7,091 nt of DNA from Euryarchaeota archaeon UBA82. Lineage in GTDB: Archaea > Thermoplasmatota > Poseidoniia > Poseidoniales > Poseidoniaceae. Of this stretch, positions 1-5,936 are shown piece after piece. Numbering within the stretch: position 1 is the first letter of the stretch; each line of letters begins with the position of its first letter. The DNA lies in contig DAKQ01000167.1 of the NCBI GenBank assembly GCA_002496635.1, forward strand, positions 1 to 7,091, in the 5' to 3' direction. A program made the position numbers and the translations under genes. The notes under the pieces are model-generated. The model made no database searches and was not told the DNA's origin. It saw only the letters and a list, made by a program, of their open reading frames with translations.

Positions 1-1
1 A

Positions 2-46
2 GCACATAAGATACCAATCGTTGAAAGAGGTGGAATGCTTGGGTGA
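2..46 (+). CDS. 3' end of an unidentified upstream gene (partial)
   Basis: A frame is open from the left edge and ends at a TGA at 44-46, giving 14 C-terminal residues (AHKIPIVERGGMLG). The stop falls 3 bases before the nfu ATG, and its last bases are part of the GGTGA that can serve as the nfu ribosome binding site, the usual geometry of an operon. A second frame (3-59) is also open from the edge and would overlap the nfu start, so the choice of frame is uncertain. The tail is too short to identify a family. Confidence 0.35.
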   Translation, partial: AHKIPIVERGGMLG

Positions 47-49
47 ACC

Positions 50-367
50 ATGGGCATAACCGCAGATGAGGTACTTGCAGAGATTGGACCTGTGCAAGAA
101 GTCCTCGATGCTCACGATGGCGTTGTAACTGTCCACGATACAAGTGGAGGCAACATCATGCTTTCATTGGACGGAGGATGTAATGGATGTTCTTCAACTC
201 CAATGACTGCAATGCAAATTTTCTATTCATTGAAGAAACTCGATTCAGTCAATGACGTTATTTTCATCAATGGAGAACTTCCAGAGTACATGCGCACATT
301 CATCAACCAGAAGATGGAAAAAGAAGCTGCTGAAGGTACTTCTGAAGAACCTGGCGAAATTGTTTGA
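50..367 (+). CDS. Stand-alone NifU C-terminal domain (Nfu-type) Fe-S cluster carrier
   Basis: This 105-residue protein consists almost entirely of the NifU C-terminal (Nfu) domain. The N-terminal helix (about 5-21) leads into the 'DGV-V-V' strand, then the 'GG.I.LSLDGGCNGCSS' core with C44 and C47 forming the CxxC that in Nfu proteins holds a [4Fe-4S] cluster at a dimer interface. A helix and the final strand 'VNDVIFIN' follow. Family knowledge: such proteins pass clusters to apo-enzymes in the cytoplasm. The last 20 residues are an acidic tail rich in Glu. The ATG at 50 is preceded by GGTGA at 42-46, which overlaps the stop of the upstream frame, so translation is probably coupled. No NifU N-terminal scaffold or A-type domain is fused. 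Identity as an Nfu-domain protein is firm; client proteins are unknown. The Nth encoded downstream would normally be an Fe-S protein but here has an altered cysteine loop. Confidence 0.88.
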   Translation: MGITADEVLAEIGPVQEVLDAHDGVVTVHDTSGGNIMLSLDGGCNGCSSTPMTAMQIFYSLKKLDSVNDVIFINGELPEYMRTFINQKMEKEAAEGTSEEPGEIV

Positions 368-697
368 TCATTCTTCTTCGGTTTTTTTCCCGATACTGTG
401 TGGATTGGCTCCAAATGATACGTTCTCACCTTTGATGTTCATTCGAGCAGCTATGGCAAGAACGACGCACACGATTGAGAGTGGCTTTGGTAGATAATTC
501 GATCCCCATAGTGAACCACCTGCAAGTGAAAGCCACCATAGAGAGGCCGCAGCGAGAATAAGGGATGTGAAAATGATGTTTTGGACCACCAACTCTGCTT
601 TCTCAGAGCGTGAAAAGGTAGCTACAAACATAAACAAGAAAGCAGAAATCCCACAAAACGATTGGACAAGAAGCGAGATGATGTCCACATCGACCAT
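368..697 (-). CDS. Small three-helix membrane protein, function unknown
   Basis: With the ATG at 697 this is a 109-residue protein with three clear hydrophobic segments at about 6-28, 36-60 and 69-85, the second containing a WW pair. It ends in a polar tail finishing KKTEEE. I do not recognise a family. The frame can be extended to a TTG at 730. I chose the ATG because GAGGAG lies 10 bases upstream (708-713 on the + strand), and because this start leaves a small divergent promoter region before polX. Its stop abuts the nfu stop: the two TGA codons together form TGATCA at 365-370. Hydrophobicity confined to helix-length blocks and a charged C-terminus argue for a real protein; with no recognised homologue, some doubt remains. 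Confidence 0.65.
   Translation of the reverse strand: MVDVDIISLLVQSFCGISAFLFMFVATFSRSEKAELVVQNIIFTSLILAAASLWWLSLAGGSLWGSNYLPKPLSIVCVVLAIAARMNIKGENVSFGANPHSIGKKTEEE
382..388 (+). terminator. Possible T-tract terminator after nfu
   Basis: A run of seven T, preceded by a pyrimidine-rich TTCTTCTTCGG, begins 14 bases after the nfu stop. Archaeal RNA polymerase commonly terminates at T-tracts without a hairpin. The tract lies inside the 3' coding end of the convergent membrane protein gene, where it encodes Lys/Glu codons on the other strand, so codon composition alone could explain it. Confidence 0.35.
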
Positions 698-772
698 GAT
701 GATTCCACTCCTCGGGGGTTTTTGAAACAATCACTTGCCATCCTTTTTTACCCGTGGGGATTTGAAGTAGAT
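698..772. promoter_or_regulatory. Divergent promoter region between the 109-aa membrane protein gene and polX
   Basis: These 75 bases separate two divergent starts. On the + strand TTTTTTA (744-750) is centred about 26 bases before the polX ATG at 773, the position expected of a TATA box for a leaderless transcript, and no strong Shine-Dalgarno site precedes that ATG. On the minus strand the A/T-rich TTTCAAAAA (about 719-727) lies a similar distance before the ATG at 697. That gene also has GAGGAG. Both boxes are loose matches to an archaeal TATA consensus, so the assignment is tentative. Confidence 0.35.
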
Positions 773-2716
773 ATGGCAGGGGGCGGATTCAAATTACCGA
801 AGGCACGACCAAGCGGCCCGCCTTTCTTTTCAAGAAACCAAGTCGCTGGAGTTTTGCATCAAGTTGCTGTCCTGTTGGAATTACAAGGAGCAAATGTCTT
901 CAGAGTACGTTCCTATCAAAATGGCAGTCGCCTTCTTGGCACATTGACTGAGGATTTACACGAACTCGTCGTCACAGGTCGATTGTTCGAGATGAAAGGG
1001 ATTGGAAAGGGGCTTGGTTCAGCTCTATCCCAAGCAATACTCGAAGGTGAATGGCCAGAAGATTGGCATCGCTTGCACAACGACACACCTCAAGGGCTCA
1101 TCGAAATGCTTGGCATCCCAGGCTTGGGTCCAAAACGAATCAAATTGATGCATGAAGAACTTGGTGTCGATTCGATTGCTAAGTTGAAAGAAGTTGCTGA
1201 AGAAGGCTTGATTGCACCAATGAAGGGATTTGGCAAGAAAACAGAACAACGCATGCTCGATGGAATCGAACTATTGTCACGTTTCCGAGCACGTCGCCGT
1301 CTTGATATTGGCTTGAAATATGGAACAGCGTTTGAACAACGGATCAGAGAGATACCCGGTGTTGAACGGGTCCAACTTGCTGGCAGCGCTCGCCGAAGAA
1401 AGGAAACTATCGGCGATCTTGATATCGTCGTAGGAGTAAAACCAGACCAGCACGAAAATGTTGCAAATGCAATCCTGGCCTTACACGGTATTGCTGATGT
1501 AAAAGGTGCAGGAGATTCTAAAATAAGCCTTATTCTTGAAGCCAGTATTTTCGAAGATGGTTTCTCAGTTGGCCATATTGATGCAAATGTTTTGGAAGCG
1601 ATTGGCGGTGATGATTACGAACAACTGGAAAGCGCTGGAACAATCGATGCACAAGTTCGATTGGTTCCTCCAGAAATGTTTTCGTTCACCCTCGCATACT
1701 TCACAGGAAGTAAAGAACACAACATTGCGATGCGCCAACGGGCAATTGACCGGGGATTACGTCTCAATGAATTTGGATTAATACCAGAACAGAAAGCGGG
1801 GGAACTCAAGGGTATCGAAGCCGCACAATTTTCTCTTCATGCAATGACTGAAGAAGACATCTATGCTCATCTTGGGATGCAATGGGTGACACCTGAGTTA
1901 CGAGAGGACATGGGGGAAATGGATGCAGGAAGCCAACAAGCACTACCTCATTTGCTTGAATTACCTTCGATTAAAGGAGCATTACACAACCATACAGTCG
2001 TCTCAGATGGAGAGGCTACATTAGAGCAGATGGCCGATGCAGCGCAAACGTTGGGGTGGAATTGGCTTGGAATTGCAGATCATTCACCGACTCTAAAAAT
2101 TGCAAATGGAGCACCAGCTGACCGTCTTCTTGAGCAAGGTCAAACTATCAAGAAATACAATCAGAAGTGGGCTGATGATGGTGTTGATTTCCGACTCTTC
2201 CACGGTGTTGAATCTGATATCTTGCCGGGAGGTAAGTTAGACCATCCAGATGATGTGCTTAAGGAACTGGATTACGTTGTTGCTTCTGTTCATGCGATGA
2301 CGAAATGGAGAGGCCGAGATGAAAATGAAAACACAGAAGAATTACTCAAGGTACTCGAACATCCAGCAACAACAATTATTGGACACCCAACTGGTCGGAT
2401 TTTACAAGGTCGTGAAGGATATGAAGTGGACGTGTACCGCATTATCGACGCTATGGCAGAACACATACAAGAAGGGAAATTCAAAGCCATTGAATTGAAT
2501 GCAAGCCCTTACCGATTAGATATTGATTACAGGCTTTGCAAATATGCAAAGATCTCTGGAGTCCCTGTGGCGATCAGCCCTGATGCCCATTCGACAAGAG
2601 GATTAGCTGATATTCAATACGGAGTCATGACTGCCCGTAAAGGATGGTTGGAAGATGGCGATGTCCTCAATACCATGAGTGGGGCTTCATTGGCTTCACA
2701 ACTGACCCTACAATGA
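773..2716 (+). CDS. polX: Family X DNA polymerase with C-terminal PHP phosphoesterase domain (PolX)
   Basis: This 647-residue protein is a gap-filling repair polymerase fused to a PHP nuclease. The N-terminal 8-kDa-like domain (about 20-100) carries 'FRVRSY' and a helix-hairpin-helix 'GIGKGLG'; a second hairpin, GIPGLGPKR, starts at 114. The polymerase motif GSARRRKETIGDLD ends in the catalytic pair D215/D217, and 'FTGSKEHN' (310-317) marks the nucleotide-binding palm/thumb region. The PHP domain (about 400-647) has a full set of metal ligands: H405, H407, D436-H437, E480, H507, H538, D604 and H606. In related proteins this domain gives 3'-5' exonuclease and 3'-phosphate or AP-site processing activity. 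I start at the ATG at 773, because an in-frame TTG at 662 would add 37 unfamily-like residues and overlap the divergent gene. The protein is longer than the usual 570-580 residues. Odd point: the third catalytic Asp position holds Q294 (see findings). It is the first gene of an apparent operon with nth. Confidence 0.93.
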   Translation: MAGGGFKLPKARPSGPPFFSRNQVAGVLHQVAVLLELQGANVFRVRSYQNGSRLLGTLTEDLHELVVTGRLFEMKGIGKGLGSALSQAILEGEWPEDWHRLHNDTPQGLIEMLGIPGLGPKRIKLMHEELGVDSIAKLKEVAEEGLIAPMKGFGKKTEQRMLDGIELLSRFRARRRLDIGLKYGTAFEQRIREIPGVERVQLAGSARRRKETIGDLDIVVGVKPDQHENVANAILALHGIADVKGAGDSKISLILEASIFEDGFSVGHIDANVLEAIGGDDYEQLESAGTIDAQVRLVPPEMFSFTLAYFTGSKEHNIAMRQRAIDRGLRLNEFGLIPEQKAGELKGIEAAQFSLHAMTEEDIYAHLGMQWVTPELREDMGEMDAGSQQALPHLLELPSIKGALHNHTVVSDGEATLEQMADAAQTLGWNWLGIADHSPTLKIANGAPADRLLEQGQTIKKYNQKWADDGVDFRLFHGVESDILPGGKLDHPDDVLKELDYVVASVHAMTKWRGRDENENTEELLKVLEHPATTIIGHPTGRILQGREGYEVDVYRIIDAMAEHIQEGKFKAIELNASPYRLDIDYRLCKYAKISGVPVAISPDAHSTRGLADIQYGVMTARKGWLEDGDVLNTMSGASLASQLTLQ

Positions 2717-2753
2717 AGCAATAGTTCATGAATCAGTAGCAGGTGGAAAACTC

Positions 2754-2960
2754 ATGCGACTTACACGGACACTCATCATAGGAGGTCTCATGGTCATACC
2801 TGGACTCTTCCTTGGCCTGCTTGTTTGGTATCTTCTCGGTCAGCCTCAAGATGGAGAATCTCCGCTGATCGAAATATTTGCGTGTAACCTCATACCTCTT
2901 GCAAGCATAGGTTCCGGAATCTTCTTTGGCTGGGTAACGGGCTCTGAATACGCAGAATAG
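2754..2960 (+). CDS. Small two-helix membrane protein between polX and nth
   Basis: This protein of 68 residues has two membrane-spanning segments at about 7-28 and 40-62, joined by a short polar loop containing QPQDGES. It starts with basic residues (MRLTR), which would favour a cytoplasmic N-terminus. The ATG has AGGTGG at 2741-2746, 7 bases upstream, the same site used by nth. It begins 37 bases after the polX stop, and its own stop overlaps the nth ribosome binding site, so the three genes look co-transcribed. I know no function for it. A single Cys (C44) sits in the second helix. Its ribosome site and operon position support it as a real gene, although the length is small. Confidence 0.7.
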   Translation: MRLTRTLIIGGLMVIPGLFLGLLVWYLLGQPQDGESPLIEIFACNLIPLASIGSGIFFGWVTGSEYAE

Positions 2961-2971
2961 GTGGCTTCAAT

Positions 2972-3649
2972 ATGAAGCGAAGTGAGAAAGCAGAACGCAT
3001 TCAACGTATGCTTGAGTCATTATATCCCGAAACGCCTGTTCCTCTCGATCATGAGAATTCATTTCAACTCCTCGTCGCTGTTCTCATGAGTGCACAAACG
3101 ACTGATTTGAAAGTCAATGAGGTGACTCCTGAATTGTTCAGGCAAGGGTCAACTCCCGAGAAGATGGCTACATTAGAGGTTGAACAAATTCAGGCAATGA
3201 TCAAACAAGTTGGACTCGCTCCTACGAAAGCGAAAAACATCAAACGTTTATCTGAACTCCTGATTGAGCGTCATGATGGTGTAATTCCAAATACATTCGA
3301 AGAACTAGAGGCATTACCTGGAGTTGGTCATAAAACTGCAGGAGTGGTGCTTGCCCAAGCCTTTGGAATACCTGCATTCCCAATTGATACGCATATTCAT
3401 CGACTCGCGGCTCGATGGGGTCTATCGAATGGAAGCAATGTTGAGCGAACTGAAAAAGACCTTAAAGCAATATTTCCTAAGCAGGCTTGGAATGATTTAC
3501 ATCTACAAATTATCTTCTTTGGAAGGGAATACTGTCCTGCACGATTCCATGATTTGACAACATGTCCAATCTGTTCATGGGCTGCTACAAAGAAAAGGAT
3601 TGTAGAAGAAGAAAAGAAAAATCGTACCAAGAGTCGCCGCTCAAAGTGA
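2972..3649 (+). CDS. nth: Endonuclease III-like DNA glycosylase/AP lyase with altered cysteine loop
   Basis: This 225-residue protein is a helix-hairpin-helix glycosylase of the endonuclease III family, which removes oxidised pyrimidines and cuts at the abasic site. The early 'LLVAVLMSAQTTD' segment is typical. The hairpin LPGVGHKTA carries the catalytic lysine K121, and 'IDTHIHRLAARW' carries the catalytic aspartate D139. Both match the spacing of the E. coli enzyme (K120, D138). The C-terminal Fe-S loop is unusual: C188, C198 and C201 are the only cysteines, so the pattern is C-x9-C-x2-C with no fourth Cys instead of C-x6-C-x2-C-x5-C. The tail is strongly basic (KKRIVEEEKKNRTKSRRSK). The ATG is preceded by AGGTGG (2959-2964), overlapping the upstream stop. 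The stop codon overlaps the convergent minus-strand gene by 9 bases. The family call is firm; cluster content is uncertain. Confidence 0.92.
   Translation: MKRSEKAERIQRMLESLYPETPVPLDHENSFQLLVAVLMSAQTTDLKVNEVTPELFRQGSTPEKMATLEVEQIQAMIKQVGLAPTKAKNIKRLSELLIERHDGVIPNTFEELEALPGVGHKTAGVVLAQAFGIPAFPIDTHIHRLAARWGLSNGSNVERTEKDLKAIFPKQAWNDLHLQIIFFGREYCPARFHDLTTCPICSWAATKKRIVEEEKKNRTKSRRSK
3601..3621 (-). terminator. Possible T-rich terminator for the 146-aa membrane protein gene
   Basis: Read on the minus strand, this stretch is ATTTTTCTTTTCTTCTTCT-like, beginning about 20 bases after the stop of the minus-strand gene. It fits an archaeal T-tract terminator. It also encodes the Glu/Lys-rich end of Nth on the + strand, which could by itself explain the base composition. 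It mirrors the arrangement at 382-388. Confidence 0.3.
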
Positions 3650-4081
3650 TACGCTTACGTCAAATCCTGAACCAAGAAGTTGAAGCAACATGACTGCTCC
3701 AAGAATCAAAAGTGTGATTCTGAGAGCTGGAGTCGTCGTATCTTCGTCATAGGCTTCGCGAACAAATGCATATCCGATGAGTGCAACACCGCCACTGCCT
3801 AAGAGAGTTGAAATTGTCCCCATCACACGATCAAAGTCATTGTGAGACTCAGTATCTTCAGCGAACTTTTCACCCCATCCTGATTCAGATGTATCATAAT
3901 CAATTTCGCTCGGGGCACCACCAAAGTCTGGAAGAGCGCTTACGAGAATAGCTAGAAGGATGAGGATGACGCCGATCATCAAGAATTTATGAAGAGAAAA
4001 CAAGCCGCCACCCATCATGGCTTGCTGGGGGGGATGATACATATTCGATGAAACGGCAGGTCCAGGTTGAGTGGTTTGCAT
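3641..4081 (-). CDS. Three-helix membrane protein downstream of arlJ, function unknown
   Basis: This 146-residue protein has a Pro/Gln/Met-rich N-terminal stretch (1-30, with 'HPPQQAMMGGG') and hydrophobic segments at about 32-51, 86-108 and 119-138. An acidic loop of about 30 residues (55-85, rich in D, E and S) lies between the first two helices. I do not recognise a family. It follows arlJ on the same strand after a 38-base gap, so it could belong to the archaellum/pilus cluster. However, it has no Shine-Dalgarno site and a good TATA-like box 26 bases before its ATG, which suggests independent, leaderless transcription. An internal Met at 14 is an alternative start. Its 3' end overlaps nth by 9 bases on the opposite strand. 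Reality of the gene is likely; a role with ArlIJ is only guessed from position. Confidence 0.72.
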   Translation of the reverse strand: MQTTQPGPAVSSNMYHPPQQAMMGGGLFSLHKFLMIGVILILLAILVSALPDFGGAPSEIDYDTSESGWGEKFAEDTESHNDFDRVMGTISTLLGSGGVALIGYAFVREAYDEDTTTPALRITLLILGAVMLLQLLGSGFDVSVSL

Positions 4082-4082
4082 G

Positions 4083-4105
4083 TGCTGTCATTTGAGGAGA
4101 CAGCA
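4083..4105. repeat. Perfect 7-bp inverted repeat between promoter box and start codon
   Basis: TGCTGTC (4083-4089) and GACAGCA (4099-4105) form a perfect 7-bp dyad around a 9-base spacer. It lies directly upstream of the ATG at 4081 and its outer arm touches the TATA-like box. It could be an operator, or a hairpin in mRNA reading through from arlJ. No + strand gene runs into it, so the T run that follows on that strand is not convincing as a terminator. Confidence 0.5.
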
Positions 4106-4117
4106 TATACTCTTTTT
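4103..4117 (-). promoter_or_regulatory. Putative BRE/TATA box for the 146-aa membrane protein gene
   Basis: On the minus strand the sequence reads AAAAAGAGTATATGC, a purine-rich BRE-like stretch followed by a TATA element. It is centred roughly 26 bases before the ATG at 4081. With no Shine-Dalgarno site between box and start, this is the layout of an archaeal leaderless transcript beginning at or near the start codon. Confidence 0.5.
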
Positions 4118-4119
4118 GA

Positions 4120-5922
4120 TTAAATACCAAATACAGACGATGCTCCATCGAGTAAGACTGCAGTTATCCAGGAAGTGATTCCAGCAACCCATAGCAACTG
4201 AATCGCTTGACCAGCAGCACTTGTTTTACCCCCACCTCGTAGACGTGTTGCAATAGCAGATACAGCAATAATCTGACCAAGGACAAGGAGTGAAACTATA
4301 ATTTTGAACATTCGAATATTATCATCTACTGAAGTTGCGTCTTCCATAACAGGAAGGGCAATACCCGAGCCAAAGTCTTGGAGTGCACCAACATCTGTTT
4401 CTGCTAAGCCTGATGCAACTCCTGCAATAGCATCTCCAAGTTGTAATACAATCGAAATGGTCACGTTAAGTGAAGTTACGCTAGCGATAAGAAGCCCAAG
4501 GGCTACACCCCACATTGTGTTTGCAGAAAGCGCACGACGACGGCGAAGTGACAAGAGATTTCCAACAGAACGAGACACCATCTCTGCTGTCGATGCTGGC
4601 TTACCAGATGATTGAGCGCCTTCTATGTAAATTCGAGTATAACGAGAGATTACAGCCGAATTGGTGTCCGCATTGAAGTAATCCCATGCTCGGTCTGAAT
4701 CAATACGGGTCGATAATCGCTTTTCTAATCGATCAATCGAATAGTCAAGCATACCAAAATCAACACCTCGTAATGCCTTGATGGTCGCAGAAGGTTCTGC
4801 ACTACGAGCCTGTGCAGTACCACCTAGTGCACGGATAAAATCAGGATACGCACTGTCCCGCCTCAATACGTTTGTCTCTTCTTGACGAATTAACCAAGCA
4901 GGTACAAGAAGAGGTGAAAGTGGTGCTGCAATCAGAATAAGTCCGTAACGATCCCATTGGCTGCTTATCGCTTCCCATGAACTTGCAACGACATAGATTG
5001 TCACCAGGAGTAAGAACAATGAAATCGCTCCTGAAGCGAGTAATGCTCTTCGGAAATTTATTCGGAAAGGTGTTTCAAGTTCATCCCGAGCAAAGATGAG
5101 ATCACGAGGAATAGTTGCTCTAAAAGCCATCATGGCTGCAACTTGAATAATGATGAAAAGGAAGGAAGCAAGAAGAAGGAAACGTAGTCGAGCTGCAACT
5201 TCAATTGGCGTATCGTCAGCTCCACCTACTTCGAATAGGACAAGATGGATTCCAGCGATAACAAGCCCGAAAAGCCCTGCTGTAACCATTGAAACGTAGA
5301 TTTCTTGCATTGTATCAACGCTTTCCAGCCTTGTGTCATAGAGAGTGTTATACTGTTCAGCAACCGTTTCTTGTTCTGAACGCATGAATTCATCAATCGG
5401 CTGACCTGCTTCAATCGAAAACGCCATTCTATCGAGGAAATCCGTCCATAGTGGGCTTGGACTTTGTTGTGCAACAATACGAGCAGCTTCTGGTAAAGAT
5501 GTGTTCCACTTGTCAACAAGTGTCTCGATACGTTGTACTTCTGATGCTAATTCACCATAATCTCTCATTTGCTTGAGAATGTCGAAAATAGTCTGAGCAC
5601 CTACTTCTCCGAGTGAGAGAATTCCCATGCGAGTGATGAACATGTGCATTTCACGCTCGATCATGTTCGCTGAACGAGTCACTTCAAGCATTGGGAAAGC
5701 AATAGCACCAAGCGATGCTAGGATGGGGAGGAGGAGGATCAAGAGTATTCCCGAAACTCCAGCAAACAAAGCACCATCAGCAAGTCCACCAGTAAGGAAT
5801 ATGAGGGTCAGTGATGCGATAAGGCCCATTGCAAAGGCGCCGCCAACATAGACAGTAATGAAACGACTAACCGGCATTTCGAGCCGACGGATGGCAATTT
5901 GCCACATCGGCATTCGTTCCAT
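4120..5922 (-). CDS. arlJ: Archaellum/type IV pilus membrane platform protein (ArlJ/FlaJ family)
   Basis: This 600-residue polytopic protein matches the FlaJ/TadC-type platform that anchors the secretion-superfamily ATPase and drives filament assembly. Two related cytoplasmic T2SSF-like regions are visible. The first is at about 92-205 ('MHMFITRMG...', ending near 'SIEAGQPIDEFM'), and the second is at about 358-468 ('YPDFIRALGGTAQAR...', with 'YIEGAQSSGKPAS' and a basic RRRR cluster at 460-463). About nine membrane segments appear: 21-44, 51-79, 208-231, 246-267, 291-313, 326-345, 469-494, 538-558 and 572-592. The gene begins 14 bases after the arlI stop with a GAGGAGA ribosome site that includes the final base of that stop codon, so the two are co-translated in one operon. 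The order I then J is the conserved archaellum order. Archaellum versus another archaeal pilus cannot be decided from this gene alone. Confidence 0.87.
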   Translation of the reverse strand: MERMPMWQIAIRRLEMPVSRFITVYVGGAFAMGLIASLTLIFLTGGLADGALFAGVSGILLILLLPILASLGAIAFPMLEVTRSANMIEREMHMFITRMGILSLGEVGAQTIFDILKQMRDYGELASEVQRIETLVDKWNTSLPEAARIVAQQSPSPLWTDFLDRMAFSIEAGQPIDEFMRSEQETVAEQYNTLYDTRLESVDTMQEIYVSMVTAGLFGLVIAGIHLVLFEVGGADDTPIEVAARLRFLLLASFLFIIIQVAAMMAFRATIPRDLIFARDELETPFRINFRRALLASGAISLFLLLVTIYVVASSWEAISSQWDRYGLILIAAPLSPLLVPAWLIRQEETNVLRRDSAYPDFIRALGGTAQARSAEPSATIKALRGVDFGMLDYSIDRLEKRLSTRIDSDRAWDYFNADTNSAVISRYTRIYIEGAQSSGKPASTAEMVSRSVGNLLSLRRRRALSANTMWGVALGLLIASVTSLNVTISIVLQLGDAIAGVASGLAETDVGALQDFGSGIALPVMEDATSVDDNIRMFKIIVSLLVLGQIIAVSAIATRLRGGGKTSAAGQAIQLLWVAGITSWITAVLLDGASSVFGI

Positions 5923-5936
5923 GCTTCTTCATCTCC

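Noticed and set aside
365..370. TGATCA palindrome as a regulatory or methylation site
   Set aside because: It is simply the two abutting TGA stop codons on opposite strands; a six-base palindrome alone is no evidence of function.
252..497. Open frame on the + strand across the nfu end
   Set aside because: It overlaps nfu and the minus-strand membrane protein gene out of frame, has no ribosome site and no recognisable protein character.
662..772. N-terminal extension of PolX from an in-frame TTG
   Set aside because: The 37 extra residues do not resemble the PolX N-terminus and would overlap the divergent membrane protein gene and its promoter; the ATG at 773 has a suitable TATA-like box.
4083..4117. 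Hairpin plus T5 as an intrinsic terminator on the + strand
   Set aside because: No + strand gene runs into this position, since nth ends at 3649 with a minus-strand gene between; the T run is separated from the stem, and the minus strand reading as a promoter fits better.
5226..5519. 97-codon minus-strand frame inside arlJ
   Set aside because: Same strand, different frame, fully inside a clearly coding region whose own frame gives the ArlJ family protein.
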